Below are positions 8,205 to 20,537 of a DNA stretch of 64,000 nucleotides, piece by piece (within the stretch, counting starts at the first letter, position 1; each line of letters starts with the position of its first letter). The DNA is taken from positions 1,302,001 through 1,366,000 of the forward strand of contig NZ_FNSO01000004.1 in NCBI RefSeq assembly GCF_900105945.1. The letters are read 5' to 3'. The position numbers and the translations under genes were made by a program. This stretch comes from Amycolatopsis tolypomycina. Lineage in GTDB: Bacteria; Actinomycetota; Actinomycetes; Mycobacteriales; Pseudonocardiaceae. The notes beneath the pieces are model-generated. The model saw only the letters and a list, made by a program, of their open reading frames with translations, was not told the DNA's origin and ran no database searches.

Positions 8205-9385
8205 GCTTGCGGTGTCCAAGTTCTCAACTGATCATCGCGCAGCTCGGCGAAAGTGCCGTCGCGGTGGGCGAGGGGGTGAAATCCCGGGGCGAAGCCGACT
8301 CGGGCGCCTTCGGCCGGGTCCCAGACCTCGAACCCGTCGTCGGTGGTCACGTACAGCAGGCCGCCATGTCCCCACATCCGCCCGGCGGACCCCGCGAACA
8401 TCCCGGTGCGGCGCCCGGTCCGCGCGTCGTGGAGCTGGATGCCGTCGATCGGCAGGTCATCGCCGATCCGTTGCAGAGCAACCGTTGCGTCGTCCACCCA
8501 GGCCATCGGTACGTCCCACGGATCGCGGAAAGCAAGCGCCTGGCCGTGCTCGGGTGCGTGCCGGTCGCCGGCGAACCAGGCCGCGCAGTCGAGTACCAGC
8601 GGAATCCCCTCGGGCTGCCAGACCCAGCCGTCCACGAGCAGGGAACGCCCGGACGGGCTCGGCAGCAGCGCGCCGAAGAAGTAGTCGAAGTAGTGCTCGG
8701 GGTTCTCGTCGTAGTCCGTCACGCGCTCGGTGAGCAGGCGGCTCGTGGCCGGGTCGAAGGCGTCCAGCCATTTCCAGTCGGTGGCGGCGACGACCAGCGG
8801 GCCGAGGAACGCGACCGGGAAGCGGGTCGTCCTGTTCCCATAGTCCTGCCGGTCCAGCGCCAGGGTCACCGCGCCCGAGGCGAGGTCGACGACCGTGCCG
8901 TACCGGCCGTAGTCGGTGACCGCGGCGGCGAACCGGCCGTCGGCGGTGGTGTGCAGCGCCGGTGCGGCCGGCGGGGATTCCGGCGGGAGGTCCACGGTGG
9001 CGACGTGCCGGGGCGCCGGGTCGAGGGCGACCAGACCGTCGGCGGTCCAGGCAAGCCAGCCGTCCGGCAGGGCCGCGAGGCACCGGTCGCCGAGCGGCTC
9101 GGGCACCCCGGCGAGCGTCGTCCAGGTGCCGCCGAGGTCCCGGTCTCGCCGGAGGATCTCGGGGCTGCCGCGCCAGCCGAGGTCGGCGTCGCCTTCGAAG
9201 CAGCCGGTGCACGCGTCGACCAGCTCCGGGGTGTCCGCCTCGGCGCAGGTCTTGCACAGCAGGTCGTATCGGGTTGCGACGCCGGTGAGCACGCGGAAGC
9301 ACCCGGGTCCGTTGTCGGTGGTGAGGTGGGCGCAGACACGCGCCCCGGCGGCCGGTGCGAGATGGCCGCACGAAGAAGCTTTCAC
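8201..9385 (-). CDS. Cys/His-module plus propeller-like protein, first paralogue
   Basis: A 394-residue protein from GTG 9385, with GAGGTG directly upstream as ribosome-binding site; longer in-frame starts read through low-quality Arg-rich sequence and are not preferred. The N-terminus shows CGHLAPAAGARVCAHL, then YDLLCKTC and VDACTGC, the same Cys/His spacing as the second paralogue. The propeller-like part keeps the common core (PEHYFDYFFGALLPSPSGRS, VDGWVWQPEGIPLVLDCAAW, FEVWDPAEGARVGFAPGF) but is the most diverged of the three, so it may represent the ancestral form. It heads the operon and is the only member with a free-standing ribosome-binding site. Confidence 0.8.
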   Translation of the reverse strand: MKASSCGHLAPAAGARVCAHLTTDNGPGCFRVLTGVATRYDLLCKTCAEADTPELVDACTGCFEGDADLGWRGSPEILRRDRDLGGTWTTLAGVPEPLGDRCLAALPDGWLAWTADGLVALDPAPRHVATVDLPPESPPAAPALHTTADGRFAAAVTDYGRYGTVVDLASGAVTLALDRQDYGNRTTRFPVAFLGPLVVAATDWKWLDAFDPATSRLLTERVTDYDENPEHYFDYFFGALLPSPSGRSLLVDGWVWQPEGIPLVLDCAAWFAGDRHAPEHGQALAFRDPWDVPMAWVDDATVALQRIGDDLPIDGIQLHDARTGRRTGMFAGSAGRMWGHGGLLYVTTDDGFEVWDPAEGARVGFAPGFHPLAHRDGTFAELRDDQLRTWTPQA

Positions 9386-9416
9386 CACCTCAGTGTCGAT
9401 CGGCCGCGCAACCCAT

Positions 9417-11008
9417 TTACCGGACGCCGAGGTGCGCCAGCCAGCCGCCCTTCGCCGAGATGTCCTCCGCCCCGTCCGTTGCCGACGGCTCACAGAGGAA
9501 ACCGGAAACCCGTGTGCCGTCCGCGAGTTCGAGCTTCCCGATGGCCAGGGGAGCCGGGATTCCGGCCACGAACTCGCCGAAACCCCGCGCCGGCAGCTCC
9601 CACACCTCCGCGGCCACCGACACGCCTCCCGACGCCACCCGCACCAGCCCGGGCTTCGGCGGGACCGTGTCCAAGGCGTACAACCGGTACGCGGGCGCCG
9701 TCGAAACCGCGGACACGAACCGGCCGCCGCGGGACGTCAGCTCGTGGTTCAGCGGCTGGCCGCGCAGGTGCGCGCCGACCACGACGATCGGGATCCGCTC
9801 GCGGCGCAGCCCGGCCAGGGCCGCCAGCTTGAGGTCGTCGTGCGGCGCGCCGAGGAACATCACGCCGAACGGGCGTCCGGCCACCGTCCCCGCCGGGACA
9901 GCCAACGCCGACAGCCCGAACAGGTTGGTGGAGTTGGTGAACCGGCCCAGCCGGGCGTTGACCGCCACCGGGTCCGCCGCGACCTCCGCGAGCGTCGGGT
10001 GCTCGGTCGTCGTCGGGACGAGCAGCGCGTCGACCCCGGCCAGCGTGGCCAGCGCCTCCGCCCGCAGGCTCGCCAGGGTGGCCTGGTCGGCGAACAGCCG
10101 GTGCGCGGGGATGTCGCGGGCCGGGCCGATGATCGAGCGCACGACCGGGTCGACGGCGTCCGGGTGCGTGTCGATGAACTCGCCGACCGCGGTGTACCGC
10201 TCGGCGACGAACGCGCCGCCGTACAACAGCTGCGCCGCCTCCAAGAACGCCGAAATGTCCACTGTGGTCACTTCGGCGCCCGCTGCCGCGTACTCCGCGA
10301 CGGCCGCCTCGAACGCCTCGGCCCAGCCCGGAGCCAAGGGGCCCAGCTCGGAAGGCACGCCGATGCGGAACCGTCCCGTGTGGACCTGCGCGGGCTCGGC
10401 CAGGCAGGTCAGCGCGAACGACGCTTCCTCGACCGTCCGCGCGAACAGCGAGACGCAGTCGATGCTCGCGCAGGCGGGCACCACGCCTTCCGTCGGCAGC
10501 AGGCCCGGGGTCGGCTTGAGCCCGACGATCCCGTTGAACGCCGCCGGCACCCGGCCCGAACCGGCGGTGTCCGTGCCGAGGGCCAGGTCCACGATGCCGA
10601 GGGCGACCGCCACCGCCGAACCCGAACTGGACCCGCCCGAGACGTACGCCGGGTCAACGGCGTTCCGCACCGCGCCGTACGGGCTGCGCGTCCCGACCAG
10701 GCCGGTCGCGAACTGGTCGAGATTCGTGGTGCCGAGCACCAGAGCACCCGCCGCCCGCAGCCGTGCGACGACCGGCGCGTCGGCCTCCGGCTTGTACGCG
10801 TAGTCCGGGCAGGCCGCCGTCGTCGGCAGGCCCGCGACGTCGATGTTGCCCTTGACCGCCACGAGCTTGCCGTACAGCGGCAACCCACTTCCCGACAGGG
10901 CCGCGGCCTCGGCCAGCACGTCGGCTTCCGGCCGGAGGTCGATCCAGATCTCCGGCCGGTCCACCCGCTCGATCCGCCGGTACGCGGCCCGCACTCGTTC
11001 GACAAGGC

Positions 11009-11012
<4 letters not shown>
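9417..11012 (-). CDS. atzF: Allophanate hydrolase (amidase-signature enzyme)
   Basis: A 531-residue protein from ATG 11012. It hydrolyses allophanate to carbon dioxide and two ammonia. The amidase catalytic triad is visible: Lys54 in VAVKGNID, the cis-Ser in VSGGSSSGSAVAV (about 128-129) and the nucleophile Ser152 in GTDTAGSGRVPA. A C-terminal extension of about 120 residues after the amidase core is typical of allophanate hydrolases and absent from plain amidases. The ATG overlaps the stop of the carboxylase gene by four bases (ATGA), so the two enzymes are made in step. Last gene of the nitrogen-assimilation operon. Confidence 0.92.
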
Positions 11013-14553
<3,541 letters not shown>

Positions 14554-14557
<4 letters not shown>

Positions 14558-15189
14558 TCGCCGCCTCCGGGGGAGATGACGACCATCCGCACCGGCGTCG
14601 GGTCGAAGCCGTTGCAGGGGTTGTTGATCTGCGGGCAGTTCGAGACGAGCACCAGCACGTCGGTCTCCGCGCGCAGCCGGACTTCCAGGCCCGGCGCGGA
14701 GATGCCGTCGACGATGCCGAGCGTGCCGTCTTCTTCGACCGGCACGTTCATGTACCAGTTGACGTTGCTGACCAGGTCGCGCTTGCCCAGGCCCCACTTG
14801 GCGCCCTCGATGAGGAAGTTCTCGACGCAGGCGTGCTGGTAGCGGGTGTGCTGGCCGTAGCGGAGGCTGTTGGACTCCTTGCTGCACGCGCCGCCGATGG
14901 TGTCGTGGCGGCCGCAGGTGTCGGCGACGACGGTCAGCAGCGGCGCGCCCTCCTGGGTGCGCAGGACGCTGCCGGTGGTCAGGAAGATATTGCGCTGCGC
15001 GGCGATCGTCGCGGCCGCGCTGTAGCGCTTCGAGGTGTCGTGCGCGTCGTAGCAGAGGAAGTCGACGGCCTGGTTGCCGCCCAGGTCCATGATCGCCAGC
15101 TCCTGGCCCGCCTTCAGCACCGTCGAGAACGGCGCCCGCGCGGGGACGTCGAAGCTGACTTCCAGCTGGGACTCGTACGCCGTGCTCAT
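14554..15189 (-). CDS. DUF1989 protein (urea carboxylase-associated / carboxyguanidine deiminase subunit)
   Basis: A 211-residue protein from ATG 15189, overlapping both neighbours by four bases. DUF1989 features are clear: GGNQAVDFLCYDAHD, DTCGRHDTIGGACSKESN and VNWYMNVPVEEDG, with conserved Cys and His that probably bind zinc, and SNCPQINNPCNGFDPTPVR near the end. Pairs of such proteins beside this carboxylase were long called urea carboxylase-associated proteins 1 and 2; published biochemistry shows that several form a heteromeric carboxyguanidine deiminase (CgdAB) that converts carboxyguanidine to allophanate and ammonia. Which role applies here is inference from context. Confidence 0.85.
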
Positions 15190-16019
15190 GCGATCCCCCG
15201 TGCGGTCAGGTAGTCGGCGGTGTTCTCGAACGCGCGCTGCGCCTCCGGCGTGTGTGTCCACTCCGGACTGTCCGGGGTGGTCGGCCGGTCGCGCCAGGCG
15301 AGGACCTCGAGCTTGGACACGGTGTAGTCCGGGCGCGGGTCGATCGCGTGCGGGACGTTCGCGACGAGCACGATCGACGGGATTTCGATGCGCAGGTCGA
15401 CGGCCTTGCCCGCGCCCGCGGACCCGGTGAACTCCAGCCGGCCGTCCGGCTGGACCCGCACGCCCTGGAAGAACGACAGGCTGGGCGGCAGGTCCCGCGG
15501 GCCAAGGCCGTGCTTCGCCGCGGCGAGGGTGAACAGCGGCAGCCCGGCGGGGGCGGGGCCCTGCGGGGAGCCATCGCCGTACCGCTCCGCGTTGCCGTCC
15601 ACAGTGGACGTCCCGCACAGCGTGTCGTGCTTCCCGCTCGAGTCCGCGACGATGGTGGCCAGCACCCGCGCCTGGTCCGACAGCAGCGCCACCGACTCGC
15701 CGACGTAGGCGTTCCACTGCACCTTGACCGTGTCGGCGACGTTGAGCCGCTCCCACGGCTGGTCGGCGTTGAACAGCAGCAGGTGGGCGCAGGCGTCGCC
15801 GTCGACGTCGGTCAGCCGCAGCCGCGTGCCCCGGGCCAGCACCTTGTGCGTGTACCCGCCGCCGGCCACGGTCTCGGCCCAGGTCAGCGCCTCGGGGGCG
15901 ACCCCGGGGGGCGGTGACGGCCAGCTGCTCGCCGGGATCGACGGCATCGTGTCGACGACGGTGCCTGCCTGGGCGCGGGCGTGGTCGCGAGCGCCGTAGG
16001 TCGTCGCGGTGCTGCTCAT
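15186..16019 (-). CDS. DUF1989 protein (second subunit of the pair)
   Basis: A 277-residue protein from ATG 16019. It shares the DUF1989 core with the next gene (VDGDACAHLLLFNADQ, ADSSGKHDTLCGTSTVDGN, LSFFQGVRVQPDG, VLVANVPHAIDPRP), but has a longer N-terminus and a C-terminal helical tail ending LTARGIA. The two paralogues are adjacent and coupled by ATGA, as expected for an obligate heteromer. Together they would act between the carboxylase and allophanate hydrolase. The gene also overlaps the upstream permease by four bases. Confidence 0.85.
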   Translation of the reverse strand: MSSTATTYGARDHARAQAGTVVDTMPSIPASSWPSPPPGVAPEALTWAETVAGGGYTHKVLARGTRLRLTDVDGDACAHLLLFNADQPWERLNVADTVKVQWNAYVGESVALLSDQARVLATIVADSSGKHDTLCGTSTVDGNAERYGDGSPQGPAPAGLPLFTLAAAKHGLGPRDLPPSLSFFQGVRVQPDGRLEFTGSAGAGKAVDLRIEIPSIVLVANVPHAIDPRPDYTVSKLEVLAWRDRPTTPDSPEWTHTPEAQRAFENTADYLTARGIA

Positions 16020-17500
16020 GGCGTCCTTTCCGAGAGCGCGGGTTCGAGGGCGGGAGCGGGGCGCAGCCGCAGCCAGCAGAGCCGGCCGAGCACGAGCGCA
16101 CCGCCGACGAACTCTATCGGGAACAAGAGCATCCAGGGGGAGCCCGAACCGGCGAGATCGTAGATCTCCGCACGCGGCCAGGCGATGTTCACGATCATGC
16201 CGATTCCGTACAGAACGGCTGCTCCGTTCAGCGGTACGCCCCACCGGCCGAGGGAGAACCGGCCCGGCTCGGCCGGGAAGCCCCCGCGCAGCCGCTTGAT
16301 CAACAGGGGGCCGGTCACGAGCAGGTAGGCCAGGTAGACGACCACCACCGACGTCCCGGTGATCGTGCTGAACAGCGTCGGGTTGCCGACGTTGAGCAGC
16401 AGCAGCCCGATCGCCAGCGCCCCGGACAGCAGCGCGGGCGCGACCGGCGTCCCGGTGCGCGGGCTGACGCCGGCGAGGCGGGCGGACGCGGGGAGGGCGC
16501 CGTCGCGGGCCATCGCGTAGATCAGCCGGATCGTCCCGGTCTGGATGGTCAGGGTGCAGACGACGACGGCGATCGCGACGTCGGCGAGGAAGACCCGGCC
16601 GAGGGTGTCGCCGAAGACGGCGGTGATCACGTACGGCAGACCCTTGCCGGCGAGCTGCCCGTCGGTGAGGCTCGGCGCGGCCATCAGCGCGGTGACGACC
16701 ACGGCGAGGCCGCCGATCCCGGAGACCAGCACGGCCCGCAGCACCGCCCGCGGCGCCGTCTTGCGCGCCTCCTTCGTCTCTTCCGCGACCGACGCGGCGG
16801 TGTCGAAGCCGTAGAGGACGTACGCCGCCATGAGCGCCGAAGCGAGCACGCCGCCGATCCCGGCGCTGGTGCCGGGCGCGTCGTGCAGCACCACCTGCGG
16901 GCCGCGGACGGCGAACAGGAGCAGCCCGGCGATGAGGACGACGACGCCGAGGAGCTCGGCCGCGACACCGACGTCGTTGATCCGCGCCATCAGCCGGACG
17001 CCGCCGGCGTTGACGGCGGTGGTGAAGACGAGCAGCAGGGTGCCGAGCAGCACGGCGTTGGCCGCGCCGGTCGGCGACGTCACCGCACTGTCGCCGCCGA
17101 CGAGCTGGAAGCCGTCCCACACCGACGGCAGCACGACCTGGAGCGCGATGGCCGCGGCGGCGAGGGCGACGATGCAGCCGATGAGCATCATCCAGCCGGC
17201 CAGCCAGCCGAGAAAGCCCTTGCTGAGCTGTTTCGCCCACTGGTACACGGAGCCGGCGAGCGGGTAGCGCGCGGCGAGCTCGGCGAAGACCAGCGCGACG
17301 AGCACCTGGCCGGCCAGGACGACCGGCCACGTCCAGAAGAAGAGCGGGCCGCCGAAGGTGTAGCCGAAGCCGAAGAGCTGGAAGACGGTGGTGAGGATGG
17401 AGACGAAGGAGAAGCCGGCGGCGAAGGCGGAGAACCCGCCCAGCGACCGGCGAAGCTCCTGGCGGTAACCGAAGGCGGCGAGTTCGTCGGGTGGCGTCAT
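16016..17500 (-). CDS. APC-family permease, likely importer for guanidine/urea or a related amine
   Basis: A 494-residue transporter from ATG 17500 with AAGGAG eight bases upstream. About 12 hydrophobic segments follow an N-terminal cytoplasmic stretch; FSFVSILTTVFQLFGFGY and YPLAGSVYQWAKQLS are typical of the amino acid-polyamine-organocation superfamily (transmembrane 1 and 3 regions). It is the first gene of the operon, and its stop overlaps the first DUF1989 start. Permeases of this type recur in front of carboxylase/allophanate hydrolase operons, so uptake of the operon's substrate is the likely job. Substrate choice cannot be read from sequence. Confidence 0.85.
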   Translation of the reverse strand: MTPPDELAAFGYRQELRRSLGGFSAFAAGFSFVSILTTVFQLFGFGYTFGGPLFFWTWPVVLAGQVLVALVFAELAARYPLAGSVYQWAKQLSKGFLGWLAGWMMLIGCIVALAAAAIALQVVLPSVWDGFQLVGGDSAVTSPTGAANAVLLGTLLLVFTTAVNAGGVRLMARINDVGVAAELLGVVVLIAGLLLFAVRGPQVVLHDAPGTSAGIGGVLASALMAAYVLYGFDTAASVAEETKEARKTAPRAVLRAVLVSGIGGLAVVVTALMAAPSLTDGQLAGKGLPYVITAVFGDTLGRVFLADVAIAVVVCTLTIQTGTIRLIYAMARDGALPASARLAGVSPRTGTPVAPALLSGALAIGLLLLNVGNPTLFSTITGTSVVVVYLAYLLVTGPLLIKRLRGGFPAEPGRFSLGRWGVPLNGAAVLYGIGMIVNIAWPRAEIYDLAGSGSPWMLLFPIEFVGGALVLGRLCWLRLRPAPALEPALSERTP

Positions 17501-17652
17501 GCGGGCTCCTTGTTTCGGTCGCTTGACAGAAATTAGGTTTCCGCGGCTTCGCGATGATCTCCGCCGTGTTAGGGGTCCGTTAACGGCGGGATCGACACGG
17601 CGTCAATGACGACATCCGGGCGTAACCGCACCTCCGTGCGCGTGTTGCGCGC

Positions 17653-17672
17653 TGTGACCTGGCAAGATCACA
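17653..17672. promoter_or_regulatory. Palindromic operator, probably bound by the adjacent TetR protein
   Basis: TGTGACCTGGCAAGATCACA is a 20-base inverted repeat in which 16 of 20 positions are symmetric. It ends four bases before the GTG of the TetR gene (17676) and lies in the divergent region facing the permease operon. Size and placement fit a TetR operator used for autoregulation. The close spacing to the start codon leaves little room for a ribosome-binding site, so the message may be leaderless. Confidence 0.55.
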
Positions 17673-17675
17673 TCC

Positions 17676-18341
17676 GTGGTCAAAGGGTCGGGAGTCGGCA
17701 GGCCGAGGGCGAGCGGAGCGGCGGCCAACCGGCCGGACGCGCGCCAGGCCGTGCTCGACGCGGCGGGGGAACTGTTCACCGGAGCCGGGTACGCGGCGAC
17801 GACGACGAGAGCGATAGCCGAACGCGCGGGCCTGCGCCAGGCGTCGCTGTACTACCACTTCCCGGCGAAGGAAGACATCCTCGCGGCCCTGCTGGCCGAG
17901 ACGGTCCGCCCGTCGCTGGCACTGGCGGCCCGGCTGGCCGACGGCCCGGCCCCGGCGGCGGTCCGGCTGTGGGCGCTGGCGTACGCGGACATCGGGTTGC
18001 TCGGCGGGGCCCGGCACAACCTGGGCGCGTTGTACCTGCTGCCGGAGGTCGGCTCGCCGAACCTGGCCCGTTTCCGCACCGAACGCGCGGAGCTGAAGGC
18101 GGCGTACGGCCGGCTGGTGGCGGCGTCGGGCGTGGCGCCCGCGGCCGTCGGGATCCGGACGGACCTGGTGTTCGGGCTGGTGGAGAGCATCGCGGTGATC
18201 CGCAGGGACGACCCGGAGCTGGACGTCGAGGCCCACGTGCGCGAAGGGGCCGACGGGGTGGTCCGCCTGGTGGGGCTGGGTGACCCGTCGGACGAGCTGC
18301 GGGCGGAGGCGCACACGCTGCTGGCGGCCCTGGCGGAATGA
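17676..18341 (+). CDS. TetR-family transcriptional regulator
   Basis: A 221-residue protein from GTG 17676. The N-terminal helix-turn-helix domain reads VLDAAGELFTGAGYAATT, then AIAERAGLRQASLYYHFP and KEDILAALL, a textbook TetR DNA-binding domain at about residues 25-70. The C-terminal ligand-binding part is not assigned to a subgroup. It is divergent from the guanidine/urea operon and translationally coupled to the downstream TPR gene by ATGA. The palindrome just upstream is the obvious candidate operator; the divergent operon 175 bases away may be a second target. Confidence 0.9.
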   Translation: MVKGSGVGRPRASGAAANRPDARQAVLDAAGELFTGAGYAATTTRAIAERAGLRQASLYYHFPAKEDILAALLAETVRPSLALAARLADGPAPAAVRLWALAYADIGLLGGARHNLGALYLLPEVGSPNLARFRTERAELKAAYGRLVAASGVAPAAVGIRTDLVFGLVESIAVIRRDDPELDVEAHVREGADGVVRLVGLGDPSDELRAEAHTLLAALAE

Positions 18342-19363
18342 GCGTCGACCGGCTTCGCGGCGAGATCGCCTGGCTGGGCGCGAAGCTGCAGCGCCGTCGC
18401 CGCCAGGACGACCTGACGGCGCTCGACCTGCGCGACCAGATCGCGGACCGGCTCGCGGAGCTGCGCGACCCGGGCACGGAGGCCTGGCTGCGCGCGCTGG
18501 TCGCGGACCAGGCCCGCGTGTTCGGGGCCCGGCACCACGCAACGCTGGGGTCGTGGTTCCTCATCGCCGCACGCTGTTCGCAGACCGGCCGGGTCGACGA
18601 AGCCCTGGAGCTGTTCGCGTCGGTCCGCGCGGCTTACGCGTATGTGCACGGGCCCGACCACGACGCGGTGGTGCACTGCGGGTACGCGATCGCGACGGCG
18701 CTGTTCGACGCGGGCCGGTACGCGGCGGCGATCGACGCCTTCCGGGCTCTGGGGTTCACCGCCGACGTCGCCCGCGCCCAGGTCAAGCTGGCGAGGTTCG
18801 ACGAGGCCGAGCAGACGTTGCGCGCGGTTCCCCCGGAGGAGGCCGCGTTCGTGCGCGCGACGATCCAGGCCGAGCTGGGCGCGCCGGGCCCGTTGATCGA
18901 GCGGACGCGCGCACTGCCGGCCGCGGGCACGGAGGACCCGGAGGCGGCCCGGATGTGGCTGGCGTACGGCTTGCTGCTGGCCGGCGAAGCGGCGGAAGCG
19001 GCGGATCTCGCGTCGGCGGTGGTGACGTCCCGGGTGACCCACCCGGGCCCCGACGACCGGCTGACGTGGGAGGCCCGGGTGCTGCTGGCCCGGGCACTGG
19101 CGGAGACGGACCGCTTGGCGGACGCGGAGCACTACGCGCGGGCCGCGCTGGATGCGGCGCCCTTGCCGCCGGGCCACCCGGTCCTGCTGCACGCCTTGGC
19201 CACCGTGGCTCGGGTGCACTACCGCCGGGAGAAGTGGGCGGTGGCGGTGGAGACGTACGAGTTCGCGGTCGAGGGGTTCAAGACGGTGCTGGGTGCGGGA
19301 CATCCGTACACGCTGAAGGCGGCAGAGGCGTTGGCGGCCGCCCGCGAGGCGGCGGGCTTGTGA
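18338..19363 (+). CDS. Tetratricopeptide-repeat protein
   Basis: A 341-residue protein from ATG 18338, overlapping the TetR stop (ATGA). It is all-helical, with TPR-like units: RCSQTGRVDEALELFASV, ATALFDAGRYAAAIDAFR, VKLARFDEAEQTLRAV, LLARALAETDRLADAEHYAR and VARVHYRREKWAVAVETYEF. The first ~50 residues form a charged, probably coiled helix (AKLQRRRRQDDLTALDLRDQ). No signal peptide or catalytic motif is present, so a cytoplasmic scaffold or partner role is likely. The coupling suggests it works with, or is controlled by, the TetR protein. Confidence 0.85.
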   Translation: MSVDRLRGEIAWLGAKLQRRRRQDDLTALDLRDQIADRLAELRDPGTEAWLRALVADQARVFGARHHATLGSWFLIAARCSQTGRVDEALELFASVRAAYAYVHGPDHDAVVHCGYAIATALFDAGRYAAAIDAFRALGFTADVARAQVKLARFDEAEQTLRAVPPEEAAFVRATIQAELGAPGPLIERTRALPAAGTEDPEAARMWLAYGLLLAGEAAEAADLASAVVTSRVTHPGPDDRLTWEARVLLARALAETDRLADAEHYARAALDAAPLPPGHPVLLHALATVARVHYRREKWAVAVETYEFAVEGFKTVLGAGHPYTLKAAEALAAAREAAGL

Positions 19364-19388
19364 TGCCGGCCGGCGGGGCTGTGCCGCG

Positions 19389-20396
19389 TCAGTACCCGCG
19401 GTCGTAGAGCGCCCGCAGCCACGGTTCCCTGACGGCGGGCAGCCGCGCGAGCGTGTACCGGAACGCGTGGCTGGACGGCTGGAACGGGCAGAGCGGGTGC
19501 GGTGGCAGCGGATCGTCCCGCTCCACGCCCGCCGGCAGCCCGCCGCTCACCGGCAGCCGGGTCCGGTGCGGCGGGAACGCGAGCTCGGCCCACAGCCCGG
19601 CGTCCAGCGGGACCGGCACCGCCCCGCCGCGCGGCTGCCAGAGGTCTCCGGTCTGCGGGTGAATCGGCACCAGCAGCAGGTCGGCGGCCGGCTCGCCGAA
19701 CCCCGGTCCGGCCAGGTCGAGCCGCTTCGCGCCCGGCCCGGCGGGCAGCAGCGCGTCGAGTGAGCGGCCGAAGAGCTCGGCGACCGGTCCGGGCGCCACC
19801 TCGACCGGCGCGCCCGCGGCCGCCACCACCACGTGCGCGAGAGCCACGCCCGCCGGGATGTCTCGGAATGCGCTCAGCCGGTGTTCCAGTGCGCCGGTGG
19901 CGAGTAGCTCAGCCCAGTCCGAGACGGGCCGCTCCGGCGGGGCGGGCAGCCGCACCACGGCCTGCGGGAGGAGCCGGACGACCTGCCAGCACCCGCAGTC
20001 GTCCAGCCTCGTCCCGACCGGCAGGGCACAGCCCAGGCAGGCGAGATTCGGTCCGTCGCTCCCGTCGATCCCCTGGCAGTAGCCCGCGGCCCGCTCGAGG
20101 ATCAGCCGGGTGCCGTGCACGTCGCCGGGCGCGAGCAGGACGGTGCCCACCGGCCCGCCGGACAAGGCACCGAACGGCGCGAAGCGCCCGAGCTTCGCAG
20201 CCTCGCCCGCCTCGACCTCGTCGAACTGCCGCCACGGCGGCCCGTCGGGTGCGGGGTCGACGGCGAAGGACCCGGCTTCCAGCAGGGGCGGGTGCAGCGT
20301 CTCCCAGTGGGTGTCGGCCCAGTGCACCGGCAGCGCCACCTCCGACACCGCTGCCGTCAGGACCGCACCGCAGCCCGCACAACCGAACACCGCCAA
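19389..20396 (-). CDS. Zinc-ribbon-headed protein of unknown function
   Basis: About 335 residues. I start it at TTG 20396, which has GGAGG eight bases upstream and gives MAVFGCAGCGAVLT; GTG 20390 is the alternative. The opening FGCAGCGAVLT and later CQGI, LACLGCALPVGTRLDDCGC provide several Cys pairs, suggesting a structural zinc site built from both ends of the N-terminal half. The C-terminus (HPLCPFQPSSHAFRYTL) carries another Cys/His group. Actinobacterial relatives beginning with a similar Cys-x2-Cys-GA-x-LT motif exist to my recollection, but no function is known. It is convergent with the TPR gene. Confidence 0.65.
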   Translation of the reverse strand: MAVFGCAGCGAVLTAAVSEVALPVHWADTHWETLHPPLLEAGSFAVDPAPDGPPWRQFDEVEAGEAAKLGRFAPFGALSGGPVGTVLLAPGDVHGTRLILERAAGYCQGIDGSDGPNLACLGCALPVGTRLDDCGCWQVVRLLPQAVVRLPAPPERPVSDWAELLATGALEHRLSAFRDIPAGVALAHVVVAAAGAPVEVAPGPVAELFGRSLDALLPAGPGAKRLDLAGPGFGEPAADLLLVPIHPQTGDLWQPRGGAVPVPLDAGLWAELAFPPHRTRLPVSGGLPAGVERDDPLPPHPLCPFQPSSHAFRYTLARLPAVREPWLRALYDRGY

Positions 20397-20537
20397 GCCG
20401 TTTCCCTCCCCCGCGCGTAGTCCACAGCTTGCCCGGGATGTGCACAACTCGGCCTGTGCTGCGGTCTCACCCCGGCTTTTCGTCGGCAGCTCTCGATAGG
20501 CTGGAATCGGGGGCCGGCCCCGCGGCCGTGGCGGCCG

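Noticed and set aside
17501..17675. Guanidine-I (ykkC) riboswitch before the permease
   Set aside because: The leader shows none of the conserved paired and looped segments I expect; a covariance-model search would settle it.
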